Assembly: GCF_037126465.1 (NCBI RefSeq)
Contig: NC_088201.1
Span: 231,342,258-231,406,257 of the forward strand
DNA from: Ornithodoros turicata
Taxonomy: Eukaryota; Arthropoda; Arachnida; Ixodida; Argasidae
Length of the DNA: 64,000 bases
Direction: 5' to 3'
In this document: positions 1 to 10,126 of the stretch, piece after piece
Layout: the number at the start of each line of letters is the position of its first letter
How positions within the stretch are numbered: the stretch's first letter is position 1
Position numbers and translations under genes: made by a program
The notes under the pieces: generated by a model
What the model saw: only the letters and a program-made list of their open reading frames with translations
The model's database searches: none
Told to the model about the DNA's origin: nothing

Positions 1-1061
1 ACGAGCGACATTCGCCCAGAAGCAGGAGATGCGAAAAACGTCATAGCTTTCTACTGGGGAATAACCTGCTACATTGCTCCAAGAGAATACCGTAGCAGAC
101 GACAGGAAAACACGCTGACGTTGTCGTCTGCTAAGTGTCGTCTGCTAAATGCGCAGTACGCCACTGCCGATACTTCGTCTCAGTGAGCAGTGTTTTCGCT
201 TTTTCTTCCGCCAGAATATTCCATGAGGATGTCGCTCGTGTGGATACACGGTATAGGCGTCCTTCCTGTTCACCCATGTGTTACCACCGGTGATTGTCCT
301 GTTGTTACTATTGTTACTCTGTCCTTGTCCTTTTTGTCGCTGTGTCCTCTCGTTGCCAAGCTGGTATTTCTACTCTTTTCCTTGTTCCTTTACCCATCTA
401 CCGAGCGCCACAAATCACAGTTTGACTTTCGTTCCGACTGCCCGTCGCGATTCTCTCAGCGGTTCACTTCTCTTACTCTCTAGTAGATGGCGCCTCCATC
501 GAAGGTCGCTCCGAACTCCTCAGGTGGTTGCCGCTTCGATTTTTCTCTCGGTCGGACCTTGACATTCTCCCGCCCAGTCTCCTGAACAGGTTAGCCACTG
601 ATGTGCACACTAAGTGCAGATCGCTTTAGACAGTAGCGCACATTGTGAAATCAGCGCAAGAGCGAACGCTCAGATAAGAATTCGTTTTACACTGCATTCT
701 TCAAATTTACGGGGCCAATAAAGTCTTGCGCAGGTATTTTGATGTTGTTAGAGGCACGTCTTCTCTTCTTGTATTTTTAATATACAAAAGTTTCAGGAGA
801 AAGTATGGCATGTGATTACGTGAATAGGCGTGAATAGGCATCCCAAGCAGTTATTCGAAGCGACAGGGAGTGTCCTGTACTATTACGCCGATTGGAAGGA
901 AGCCAATAGGAAAGTGCCTAATAAAGGGGTTCCAGCGCTTCGACCCAACTTTGGTGGGGGCACGGCACCTACCTGGAATAGCACCTAGAATGGTACCTGG
1001 AATGGAACAGTGATTGTGATTTCCAGATTGTACTGTGTGAGGCACAACTTCTGTGCGTATT
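1..1061. other. unassigned intergenic stretch
   Basis: No gene or element was recognised. Positions 91-150 hold three copies of the 12-mer TAGCAGACGACA or its complement; one more copy lies near 4923, which suggests a short dispersed repeat. The two overlapping open frames at 190-562 have no recognisable domain and look like chance frames. Confidence 0.4.
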
Positions 1062-1069
1062 GTCCATAT

Positions 1070-1650
1070 CAGCGATGGCCAGTAGTTAACTACATGTAGT
1101 TACACTACTAGTTAAACTACCTGATTGTAGTTAAAAAGTAGTTATCAACTACTTGCAGAAATGTAGTGGCAACTACTAGTTAAACTACTATTTTGAGTAG
1201 TTAACTACAGTAGTTAGGTTACTGCAGGCGCCAACTACTTCAGATTTTGCCCCAAGCTTTACTGGTCTAGTGAAGCCTGTTTTGCTGTAAAATAATTTAT
1301 TTTTTTAGTTTATTTTAATTTATTTTAGTTTAATTTAATTAGTTTATCGAGTAGGCACAGAAAGAATCCCGCCGCAAGCATTGTATTTGACGATCGTAGC
1401 AATGGCTTGAGACAAGGTTTGTCATTGCTCGTGATTCATATTTAGGTGTCCAAGAACACTACAAGGGATTGTTGTTGATGGACAAGGTTAAGTAGTTATA
1501 GATGTAGTTAAAAGACATATTGCAGTAGTTAAAGAAGTAGTTTGAACTACTCCTCTGAAAAGTAGTTGAACTACTAGTTAAACTACTCCGTCGCGAAGTA
1601 GTTGGTAGTTATAGTTAAACTACTGTACAAGTAGTTAGTGGCCATCACTG
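1070..1650. mobile_element. hAT-like non-autonomous element (hAT-G, copy 1)
   Basis: The element starts CAGCGATGGCC and ends GGCCATCACTG, a near-perfect inverted repeat of the hAT type. It is flanked by an exact 8-bp duplication, GTCCATAT, at 1062-1069 and 1651-1658. The interior is built from GTAGTT/AACTAC motifs repeated in both orientations and can fold back on itself. No transposase frame is present. A second copy in opposite orientation lies at 58152-58803, also with a perfect 8-bp duplication. Eight-bp duplication plus CAG...CTG ends is characteristic of hAT transposons. Confidence 0.88.
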
Positions 1651-1728
1651 GTCCATATAGGGCAACAAAACTTTGAGCTTGAGGAACGTAAAAGACGTTC
1701 TTCTTTTCCGTTCGTACTTTCCTCAAGC

Positions 1729-2131
1729 TCATGGGTAGGGTTCCGCGTTTTCAGTTTTTATTTTTGGACCGATTCGGCGCATGTTTTTCAATATTTATTA
1801 ACTTTCACGAAATCGGCGTTTTTTTTTTTTTCGATGTTTTTCCTGGCGTGTACATGGCTTACCCGACAGTTTTCGGCTAATAGGAATCACAATGTAATTT
1901 CCGCACGACGCTCAGTCAACATGGCTTCGTTCGCTGCAGGTGGTGTTTTACGGCTAACGCAAAAATAAACGGACATTTTTCACAACTGTCGTATTTGTGT
2001 ACGGTTTTCTGATCTGCATCAACAACTCGCAGGGCATGTGCAGCAATTTATCTCTGTCATGCCCTGGAATGCCCCTACTGTATTCGGTGTTTTCGGATTG
2101 AAACCGATTGAAAGTGCGTAATCCTACCCAT
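1729..2131. mobile_element. MITE with ends CATGGGTAGG/CCTACCCATG
   Basis: The terminal 10 bases are inverted repeats. The interior resembles, in opposite orientation, 50748-50905: both share the run around AAACACCGAATACAG and the motif GCATGTGCAGCAA or its complement. No coding capacity is seen. The superfamily is not assigned because the target duplication is ambiguous at the palindromic CATG. Confidence 0.55.
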
Positions 2132-2193
2132 GGGGTAGAGTATCGCCCTCTGGCGATGAAAGTTCCCGTTCGTCACCTCATAAAGTTGTTGTT
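2132..2193 (+). mobile_element. LINE 3'-end fragment with GTT tail
   Basis: It begins GGGGTAGAGTATCGCC, forms the small hairpin ATCGCC-CTCT-GGCGAT, and ends in a GTTGTTGTT-type tail. It matches the 3' end of the LINE at 11888-12318 in order and spacing. Only the last 60 bases survive here, directly next to the preceding MITE. Confidence 0.6.
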
Positions 2194-2682
2194 TTCTCAA
2201 ACTCAATTTGTTTTGTACTAATAATCTTCACCAGTTAGTCGTCATTATCTCAGTTACCCACGTACATGTTATCTGCTTCCATGGCTGCGATAGACGAACG
2301 GAGGCAGCGTACACGGACAGTTAGTCCGTGTGCGTTCGGACTACACCAAACCGGCCTCCGTTGATCATTTCCTTTATTCCAAGTAGAAGATTCACATCGG
2401 CAACACTAGTCTATCGGCTAATAAAACAGTCGCAAAGACAAATTTAGAAACGTGGAGAATTGAAGTCCCCACAATCAGCCGCTGGTTTATCAGGACATCA
2501 TGGGCCACTTACGGACTGCTATACGCTCCAGGGATTTTCTCAGAACCCCCCCACACAAAAAAAAAGACATGGCAACACCACCACCACACATACACACACA
2601 AAATGCCGGCCACGAAGGCCAAAAACGCCACAAAAGCAGCACACTCTTAAACATGAACTTCACCACAAAAGCGAAATCTAGC
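2194..2682. other. unassigned, with a stray FB-A terminus
   Basis: Mostly unassigned. Positions 2641-2666 match the first 26 bases of FB-A (CACTCTTAA...GAACTTCACC) without a partner, so they are a solo terminus. The open frames here read through CA-rich sequence and are not credible genes. Confidence 0.4.
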
Positions 2683-2935
2683 TACACGCTTAAAAATGAA
2701 CTTCACCGCATAGCACGCAACTCACCAACTATCATCTCGAATGACATCGTTATCTGCCCTGATTTGCTGAAAACGGGAGGCGTGCGCCTTTTCTGTGACA
2801 ATTATGAACAGCATAAGTGTCACAAAAAAGGCGTACGCCTCCCGTTTCCAGCAAATCGGGGCAGATAACGATATCATTCGAGATCAGAGTTGGCTAGGAG
2901 CGTGCCATGCGGCGAAGTTCATTTTTAAGAGTGTA
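2683..2935. mobile_element. foldback MITE FB-A
   Basis: The whole element is an imperfect hairpin about 250 bp long. It has TA-flanked ends (TACACGCTTAAAAATG / TTTTTAAGAGTGTA), arms containing GAACTTCACC, ATCGTTATCTGC and AAACGGGAGGCG, and a centre GTGACAATTATGAACAG. There is no coding frame. The TA flank fits a TA-targeting DNA transposon group; the autonomous partner is not in this window. Confidence 0.85.
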
Positions 2936-2965
2936 CGTATAATCAAGAGGACAAGCTCATGTAGC

Positions 2966-3206
2966 TACACTCTTAGAAATGAACTTCACCATATAGCACG
3001 CTCCTAGCCAACCATCATTCAAAATGATATCATTCTCTGCATTGATTTGTTGAAAATGAGAGGAGGCGCCTATCTGGGACAGATTATCTTGTCCCAGACT
3101 GGCGCCTCCCCGCTGTTTTGAACAAATCATAACACAAAATGATATCATTCGGTACGATGGTTGGTTAGGAGCGTGCTATGTGGTGAAGTTCTGTTTTAAC
3201 AGTGTA
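2966..3206. mobile_element. foldback MITE FB-A (variant core)
   Basis: It has the same terminal 50 bases as the neighbouring copy 30 bp away. The arms near the centre read GAGGAGGCGCC and enclose GACAGATTATCTTGTC, so this is a distinct subfamily. Its adjacency to another FB-A copy is a recurring pattern in the window. Confidence 0.8.
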
Positions 3207-3725
3207 TCATCTGATTCTTTTGTCTTATCATAAGGATGAATCCCGGAATCTGCCTCAACGTCTCGTTCCTCCAACGCAACTTACTCAACATCTCGGTTAC
3301 CCCAACTTCTCTTCAGACATTCTTCTCGGCCCAGTCCCACACAAGGAGCGGGCGGACCCTCCTGCGCTTCCTTCATATGCCTCCGATGTCCCCGACCAGA
3401 CTGTATAAGCCCACTTTTTCTTTTCAAATCCAACTCTTTTTGAAGTGCCACTACGGACTAAATCTCGTATCTTCAGAAGAATCCTACCAAAGTTATGTTA
3501 CTGAAACCTTCTTGGTCTCACCTTACATTGTTGCAAAATATTTTGGCTTTACGTGACGCGAAAGCTAGAGAAATTTATTTTTATTTTTGAGAACTGTGGA
3601 GGTCATGTTAGGGTCCGATGGAGCGCCCGGCTCTCAACTGGCAGCGTTGTTGCCCTTGGCGTCCTCCGGGGGGGGGGGGGGGGGGGGGGTCCTCACTTTT
3701 GGCACTCCCTTAGCGGAGCTCCATG
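3207..3725. other. unassigned stretch with a 22-base G run
   Basis: No gene was recognised. A run of 22 G lies at 3668-3689. The overlapping frames around 3202-3556 show no domain and no homologous partner here. Confidence 0.4.
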
Positions 3726-4273
3726 CACTCTAAGAAAAAAAAGGAGTACTTTTACTCCCTTTGGGGACTAAATGCATTGCCACAAAAAATAGTCCCGTTC
3801 GGGAGTAAATGCACGGGAGTAAATGAATGTCACAGAGTGAAGACTGCATTTCACGCGCTGTTGTAAGAGTACCAGGTACATAATTGGTGTGCATGCATTA
3901 AAACTTTGAAGCAAACCGTCAACCGTGATCTATCGAGTGATATAAAATCTTGCGCCATACTGGGCCACAATTTGCGAAGAAAGATGCGCTAACTGTTTCT
4001 TACTCTGTGTGGGAGGAAAATTGCTACGTTGTCTGAGTTACACAGCCTTATGTCGTTCAAATTGACCTAGGGCACATAGTTACGTAGACTGTTGCATTCA
4101 GGAGACCATTAGCAAAGTTTAGTGAGAATTTGCAGTCCTGGGGAGTAAATGTCGGGACCGAATGTCGGGTTAGGGGACTAAAATGGAGAGTAATTGGGGG
4201 GGGGGGGGGCAGACTAGGGGAGTAGAAGCTGCAATTACTCCCAGTTTTACCTTTTTTTTTTTTTCTTAGAGTG
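3726..4273. mobile_element. MITE FB-D, copy 1
   Basis: Ends are CACTCTAAGAAAA and TTTTCTTAGAGTG. Subterminal arms carry GGAGTA/TACTCC and GGAGTAAATG motifs. The middle (about 3840-4130) is unique to this family and reappears in opposite orientation at 30603-31178, including TCACAGAGTG and the stretch near ATATAAAATCTTGCGCCAT. A 14-base G run at 4196-4209 interrupts one arm. No coding frame is credible. Confidence 0.75.
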
Positions 4274-5252
4274 CACGTGAGATATAATTCGACCGCTACG
4301 ACCTTCGAGGAAACACAAAGGAGGGAGAAGACTTCTGTCGCATTTTCCCCTGTTTCGATTAGTGTCACGTGACTTCTCCACCACGTGACCCTCCCCGGAC
4401 ACCGGCGTAGTTGCTAGGAAACGAGTGCCCTCTCCAGAACATGACACGATTGTAATTTGTGGGCTTATGATTACGTCAGTCGCTCGTCGCGTCATCGAAA
4501 CTTGTGGAGGCTCAGCAGATCTTCAAAAATTGACAGAAATGCACAGCGTTCGTAAACACGATTGAAATTTCGCGTATACAATCCTCGAGGCACCTTCTTT
4601 TCATGGACTAAATAAAATAAACGTTGTCTTCTGAGTCCGGAGGGGCACTTTAAGAAACAGCAACCCTTTCCCAGACTAACGTTTCCTCTCTTTCTGTTTT
4701 TTTTTTTTTCAATAAAATAAATACCCCCCTAAACCTCAACAGCAACATGTCTAGAGCACGATCTGCTAGATTATAGCGACCAAGTCATAATCGGTCACCC
4801 CTATGAGAAGCTTGTCCGCACAATCCGCTAGGGGGCGCTACTCATCGGCACGCGAGATCTACATCACGATTGGACGATGGAAATTTGCAATTTAAACGCG
4901 CAGACGCGGAGGTACGACTACCGTAGCAGACGACAGCAACGTCTCCTATGAAAACGCGTAGAATGATGATGATAATCAACTTTTCACAGAAGCATCTCCC
5001 GTGGGACGTGCACCACTTGTACAAAAATACTAAGGTAAGCTGAAGTACAAAGTATTCCAGAAATTGAGGAAGCAGTAACCTGGCCGGTCAGTAGCGCCAC
5101 CGCTAGCTTCCAAACGCGGCGCTTGGGAGAGGTGCCTATGATATGGTCGTTATAAATCTAGTAGGTCGTGGTCTAGAGTGGTTCACTCTCTTTGAGACTC
5201 ATTCGAGGCACTCAAGGACTGCTGTACGATGGGCGCTCTAGTAGGAGCTCTG
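4274..5252. other. unassigned intergenic stretch
   Basis: I see no gene, RNA or complete transposon. One copy of the TAGCAGACGACA motif lies near 4923. Confidence 0.4.
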
Positions 5253-5490
5253 CACTCTTAGAAATCAACTTCACCACATAGCACGCTCCTAGCCAACCAT
5301 CATCCCCAATGACAACGTTCTCGCCCCTGATTTGTTGAAAACGGGAGGAGGAGCCTATTTTGTGCCGTGCATAATCGGCACAAAATAGGCTCCTCCTCCC
5401 GGTTTCGACAAGTCTAGAGCGAGAACGTTGTCATTCGGGGTGATGGTTGGCTAGGAGCGTGCTATGTGGTGAAGTTCATTTTTAAGAGTG
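5253..5490. mobile_element. foldback MITE FB-A (GGAGCCTATTTTGTG subfamily)
   Basis: A full hairpin element whose arms contain GACAACGTTCTCGCC and GGAGGAGCCTATTTTGTGCC around the loop GTGCATAATC. Terminal 50 bases match the other FB-A copies. It sits 12 bp from a copy of the other subfamily. Confidence 0.85.
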
Positions 5491-5502
5491 TGTATACGCT
5501 GT

Positions 5503-5755
5503 TACACTCTTAAAAATGAACTTCACCGCATAGCACGCTCCTAGCCGATCATAATATAGAATGATATGGTTATCGGCCCTGATTTGTTGAAAACGGGAGG
5601 CGTACGCCTTTTTGTGACACTTATGCTGTTCATAATTGTCACAAAAAAAGGCGTACGCCTCCCGTTTTCAACAAATCAGGGCCGATAACGATGTCATTCA
5701 AGATGATGGTTGGCTAGGAGCGTGCTATGCGGTGAAGTTCATTTTTAAGAGTGTA
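5503..5755. mobile_element. foldback MITE FB-A (GGCGTACGCC subfamily)
   Basis: A complete element with TA-flanked CACTCTTAAAAATG ends and near-perfect arms around CACTTATGCTGTTCATAATTG. No frame of its own. Confidence 0.87.
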
Positions 5756-5893
5756 CGCTGAGGTCGGTGCGGGAACACTCACTTGATCGACACCAGGGTT
5801 TCCTGCTGTCCAAGCTACTTTCAAACCGTCTTGTGCGAATAAAGACCGTCTTTTCGTTCAGCGACTTCACGAAACATACTGTTCGGAACCGTT

Positions 5894-6117
5894 TCCACCA
5901 GCTCCCGTGGCATAGTACGGTTAGGATGATCGCTTTCCACGCCGAGAGTGGGAGGTGACACGAGGTCGAATCCCGCACAGGCTGTGCTGTCTGAGGTTTC
6001 CCCTGAGTCGAAAACTTTCCAGACGAATGTCCGCACAGTTCTCCCTGAAGTCGGCCCAGGACGCATACTAACCCCCCACAGTTCCTCACTCCTTCCTGCT
6101 GTCATCTCTCAAGCTGC
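5894..6117 (+). mobile_element. Ruka-type SINE, 5' part of a split copy
   Basis: The tRNA-like head has a degenerate B box (AGGTCGAATCC near 5965) followed by the SINE body CTGTGCTGTCTGAGG, ATGTCCGCACAGTT, CTGAAGTCGGCCCAGGACGC and CTTCCTGCTGTCATCTCTC. The body order is the same in the copies at 18430-18700 and 63565-63815. This copy is interrupted at 6117 by an FB-B element, and its tail resumes at 6651. Ruka is the ixodid tick SINE family; assignment is by remembered body sequence. Confidence 0.78.
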
Positions 6118-6650
6118 ACACCCTCAGAAAAAAGGGTGGAGTATAGTCATACCTTTCAGGAGGTAATAGTTGTCGAATATGTTGTGCCGAAAAGGTTGCA
6201 AAGTTCTACCTTCTACGTGCGAATGATAGGGTTACCGCTTCTGATTCGTCGAGCGAGGGGGGCGTACGCCTTTTCGTATCCATTTGGATATAGGATAATT
6301 ACTTTTGCCACCCGTTTACACCCTTTATCAGACGCGATGTTGACCTACCCTCTTAAAAATGAACTTCGACTCATAGCACGCTCCTAGTCAATCATCATCT
6401 CGGATGATATCGTTATCTGCACTGATTTGTTGAAAACGGGAGGCGTACGCCTTTTTTTTGTGACAATTATGAACAGCATAAGTGTCACAAAAAGGCGTAC
6501 GCCCCCAGTTTTCACCAAATCAGGACAGATAACGATACCATTTGAGATGATGGTTGGCTAGGAGCGTGCTATGAGGCGAAGTTCATTTTTAAGAGTGTAG
6601 GTGGTAACTATGGAAGTTGCCACCTTTTCACACCCTTTTTTTCTTACAGT
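6118..6650. mobile_element. MITE FB-B, inserted in the SINE and itself interrupted
   Basis: Left end CACCCTCAGAAAAAAGGGTGG and right end CACCCTTTTTTTCTTACAGTG are inverted. The interior has GGAGGTAATAGTTGTCG, TTGTGCCGAAAAGGTTGC and the GGGGGCGTACGCC core shared with the copies at 24512-24818 and 32403-32962. An FB-A element splits it at 6346-6589. Confidence 0.8.
6346..6589. mobile_element. foldback MITE FB-A nested in FB-B
   Basis: A complete GGCGTACGCC-subfamily hairpin. The host FB-B sequence reads GACC-TA-[element]-TA-GGTGG here, while the uninterrupted FB-B at 24512-24818 reads GACCTAGGTGG. The comparison directly shows a TA target duplication for FB-A and gives the order SINE, then FB-B, then FB-A. 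Confidence 0.9.
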
Positions 6651-6710
6651 GATGTACGCCGGTCATCGCCGCAGTAGCTTCGCGGCGCTAACACTGAATT
6701 AAAAAAAAGA
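6651..6710 (+). mobile_element. Ruka-type SINE, 3' part of the split copy
   Basis: It carries GTACGCCGGTCATCG, GCTTCGCGGCGCTAACAC and an A-rich tail, the standard end of the SINE. It continues the head at 5894-6117. Confidence 0.75.
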
Positions 6711-6751
6711 AACAATTTTCAGCGCGCCCAGCTATATTTAGACAAGAATGG

Positions 6752-6752
6752 T

Positions 6753-6792
<40 letters not shown>

Positions 6793-6851
6793 TTACTTAT
6801 TTTTTTTCATGGCTTTTCCCCCTCTTTATATATATATATATATATATATAT
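6752..6851. repeat. two TA microsatellites
   Basis: Alternating TA runs at 6752-6784 and 6828-6851, separated by about 43 bp. A third run lies on the far side of the palindrome at 7186-7218. Confidence 0.95.
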
Positions 6852-7146
6852 AGTTGAAATAAATGGGAGACAGAAGACGAAAGTAGGGGAAGTAACAAAA
6901 AAGGGGTTTATTAAAACTTAAAAATCATAAAAGTTAGGGAGGATGTCTACGTTACGGCGGAAGCTCCGCCTTCTTCGGGACAAAAGAGCTCTTTTGAGAG
7001 CTTTTTTATCTCTTTTGTCCCGAAGAAGGCGGAGCTTCCGCCGTAACGTAGACATCCTCCCTAACTTTTATGATTTTTAAGTTTTAATAAACCCCTTTTT
7101 TGTTACTTCCCCTACTTTCGTCTTCTGTCTCCCATTTATTTCAACT
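6852..7146. repeat. perfect 137-bp-arm palindrome
   Basis: Left arm 6852-6988 and right arm 7010-7146 are exact reverse complements over 137 bp, with a 21-bp spacer at 6989-7009. The arms include the self-complementary segment GGCGGAAGCTCCGCC, which also occurs in diverged form near 47305. TA microsatellites lie on both sides. It can form a cruciform or a 137-bp dsRNA. It may be a transposon with paired inverted ends or a very recent inverted duplication. Confidence 0.9.
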
Positions 7147-7184
7147 ATAATTACGTAGCCGTCCGATCCAACTCCAACTTTTCA

Positions 7185-7222
<38 letters not shown>

Positions 7223-7731
7223 GCTGTATAGCCTTGGCGTGCCTTTGACGTCGCCTGTCCCTCCGACTGTGTATATACAGGAGCTCGCAGAATGAATGAC
7301 ATCGACACCCATCGAGAGGCCAAGTCTTCCGACAAGGGATTCTGTTCCACGAGTATGAGCATGACGGATGAACAGCCAACCGGATCAGAAACAAAGATGA
7401 AGCGGGTGACATCGGCGTTGCTTTGACGCAGCGCTCTCGAAGATGCACGAACGAGTATATCGGTTGGTTGTTTTAAAACGGTTCCTCGCGGACTATTCAT
7501 TTCGCTGTCCACGCACGTGACCATTGAAATGCATGAGGTCTTCCAGGATGGCACGTCAGAGATGAAACGTCTTGTTTGTTTATCTCGTCCTCTGTTTACG
7601 AGTGTCGTTCTTATATTTAGGCCGCGGTAAAGTGACGTGGGTTGGATTTGTGCGCAAGATTGAGGTCTGGGTCTTTCGGGTCTGTCGCCGTTGACCGCTA
7701 GTCTGTGATGAGGGGAGGGGGGGAGCTGCAC
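7141..7731 (-). other. 196-codon open frame, unassigned
   Basis: The frame is open for 196 codons but its last 20 or so are encoded by the TA microsatellite and it runs into the palindrome arm. I recognise no domain. It may be a fragment of a transposon ORF or a chance frame; I do not propose it as a host gene. Confidence 0.15.
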
Positions 7732-8117
7732 GTGGGAAAGGGTAAAGAAAAATGAGATATAGGTGAGTGAGGAGCCTGTGATGAGGCACGAATGCTACGT
7801 CGTGTATGTCCTGTTACGAACATGGTGTCGGAAGGTGATCCCTCGTCAGGTTGGGTCAATGCACTATGAGAGCCACGTATTCGCTAGTGATCCGCATGAT
7901 GGAAAAAGAGCAATGCGCTGGTACGGTCGGAATTCATTCTGCCCTGACCTTTGGGCCAACCTGACAACGATGTCACGGAGACGTTTAAAGTCAGGGTTGC
8001 CAGGTGAAAAAGTGAAAAGTTTCCAACGCATCATGTGAAAGCAGCCAGAACTAGCGAGTGGTGGTGGTAGGGCTTGCCGTTGTCGGCCTCACGTATGTGG
8101 GCAACGTCACGACTGAC
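7732..8117. other. unassigned stretch
   Basis: No gene recognised. The motif CAGGGTTGCCAGGTG near 7996 resembles a hAT terminus, but no matching opposite end was found. Confidence 0.3.
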
Positions 8118-8303
8118 GCCCTGGGGGAATGTGCATCCTGGGCCGACTTCTAAGGGAACTGTGCCGACATGTGTCTGAAAGCGTCTGAGGAAAACCCAGG
8201 AAAAACCCCAGACAGCACAGCCGGCACCGGGATTCGAACCCGGGTACCTCCCAGTCTCGACGTGACATGGCCAGCACGCTAACCACTGAGCCACGGGAGC
8301 TGG
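8118..8303 (-). mobile_element. Ruka-type SINE with a clear tRNA head
   Basis: On the minus strand the head carries a Pol III A box (TGGCTCAGTGG) and B box (GGTTCGAATCC), spanning roughly 8222-8296. The body continues with GTGCCGGCTGTGCTGTCTG and ATGTCGGCACAGTTCCC. The 3' half stops near 8118. The long variable region between the boxes resembles a class II tRNA (Ser or Leu type), as expected for this SINE. Confidence 0.82.
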
Positions 8304-8954
8304 CAACGGGAACCAGCGAGTTCATCCTTGTATGTTGCCAATTCTGTAGCCATTGGTGTGCAGGCGTCGTATATTGAACGAAGGACTCCTTTAACGAGCG
8401 CTAATACGCAAGCACACAAAGAAAACGATCTGAAGGACATCGTATACCGACTGAGACAAGGGCGATTGGCCAGGGAAGCAGGAATGAACGCACTCTGCGC
8501 ACTTCGACATTATGTGATGCACGGTGAAACTGCTGCGGTTTAGTGCACGGTAATCTCAAACGTATATAGTGCGAAAAAATATCCACTATTTGTTCAAAGC
8601 ACCCAAATCTGGTGCATCTAGCAACTCTGCTTGGAGTGAGTGTTGGAGATGTTTCAATTAATGTTTCAATTAAACTCGCAGCCAGTTATTTACAGTATCG
8701 TAATTTATAATCAGAGCCTTCACAGACCGTAAGGCCGCGTACCCACATGCGGAGAATCTGCGCAGAAACGCGAGCGCGGCGAGGTAAACTCTTGCCGCAA
8801 GGCGGCACCGGCATTTATAGCTACCGTCTACTGCAACTCTAATTTCAAAATTGGCGAACACCTGCCTTCCTTCTACCGCCTGATACAGTAATGTACACTC
8901 CTTCCTTGGCGGTATGTGATAAATGCACGAACGGTCTCGAATAGAAACAGAGAT
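8304..8954. other. unassigned stretch
   Basis: No gene, RNA or repeat recognised. The small overlapping frames lack domains. Confidence 0.35.
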
Positions 8955-8962
8955 TTTTCAGG

Positions 8963-9792
8963 CAGAGCCGTATCTAGGGTGGGGCAGGTGGGGACACTTG
9001 CCCTGGGCGCCGTTTCATGGGGGGGGGGGGGGGCGCCCATAGCGCTAACTAAGGTGGTAAAAATGATGAGTGTGTGACCGTCTTCGCAGAGAGATGTACG
9101 AAAGATTCACCCGTTTGCGTGATACTGACGTCATGTTCCGATGCCTTCTCGATATCGAGGGTTTATGTTATGGCACAAACACAGATATAGTCTGAAGGAG
9201 AAGTGTAGCTGCTTCGGTAGTTTTTACGACTGTAATGTTGATGGGGAGGAACTCTATGAAGAAATTTTAGACTGCAGAATGTTGCTGTCAAGTCGTTCCA
9301 GCCTGAAGATAACGAGCCCTGAGGGCCTTCTTGAATTTACTGTTCGGTGTGGAGACGAGAGCGAATTCCGAAACCTTCGTATCGCGATCCAGATGATGCT
9401 AATGATAGCGGTTTCTATCGCCACTCGCCAGCTGTGAGAGGTCTTTCAGTAAATTAAAACTGGTACTTTCATATTTGAGAGCTACCACGGGTCAAAGAAG
9501 GCTCTGCGATCTTGCTCTATACTGAGCATAGAGAGACATGACACTGAAAAAAATGGATATCGATTATATCAGAAACAGTCTCACAGCAGCAAAGGCTCGG
9601 AAAATAGTGTTGTAATTGTCCTATCTGACAATTGTTTTTCTTTTTATGTCGTTTTTGTGCCTATTGTGGGTTAATAAAAGCGTAAGCGACGAGCCAGCAG
9701 TGTTCCATGTTTTATCGCGAACAACATACGCTGCGTCAGGGGCGCAACTGCACAGCTTGCCATGGGCGCCGTCCGCTCTAGATATGCCACTG
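8963..9792 (+). mobile_element. hAT transposon, deletion derivative
   Basis: Left end CAGAGCCGTATCTAGGG and right end CTCTAGATATGCCACTG are inverted repeats. The 8-bp target duplication TTTTCAGG is exact at 8955-8962 and 9793-9800. At about 830 bp it is far shorter than an autonomous hAT (usually about 3 kb or more) but keeps a piece of transposase. A 15-base G run lies at 9019-9033. Confidence 0.92.
9141..9535 (+). pseudogene. hAT transposase C-terminal remnant, frameshifted
   Basis: The first frame (9141-9437) includes DGEELYEEILDCRMLL and ends in IAVSIATRQL. In the next frame, from about 9429, the sequence continues SCERSFSKLKLVLSYLRATT and then GQRRLCDLALLSIERD. This is the hAT C-terminal dimerisation domain. 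The frame changes at a 7-bp tandem duplication (ACTCGCC) near 9420-9430. The catalytic core and BED-finger region are missing, so it cannot encode a working transposase. It lies within the hAT element at 8963-9792. Confidence 0.88.
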
Positions 9793-9800
9793 TTTTCAGG

Positions 9801-10126
9801 ACAACCTGCCAGTTCCTTAAGCTTTTCTTCTAACTAAGACATTTGTTCTTCTGCGTTTTAAGGCGGACTCATGAGTTCTATAGTTAGCGTTCGCTTCCGA
9901 AGCGAGTTGGTGGGACCGTCGCAAAATTGTTTACTTCTCTTTGCGTTCCTCCCACGGTCTAAGGAAGTAATGCGATCGGCGCCAGCTTGCAAGACGTGAT
10001 AGCAAACCACAAAGCCATTAATTTTCATTCGCAGGGATCTAGAAAACCGCAGTAAGCTTGTCAAATTTGTTCATTGCCATTAATTCCCCGACTGTTACTG
10101 TAGGGAATGACATCAATAACTGCGCT
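9801..10126. other. unassigned stretch
   Basis: I see nothing assignable here. Confidence 0.35.

Noticed and set aside
7141..7731. 196-codon frame as a host gene
   Set aside because: It ends in a TA microsatellite and overlaps a palindrome arm; no domain recognised. Kept only as a low-confidence unassigned frame.
7996..8010. CAGGGTTGCCAGGTG as a hAT end
   Set aside because: No inverted partner or 8-bp duplication could be found nearby.
8222..8296. Apparent tRNA gene with A and B boxes
   Set aside because: It is followed by the SINE body without a terminator, and the cloverleaf is imperfect; it is the head of a Ruka-type SINE. The same applies to the head near 18630-18700.
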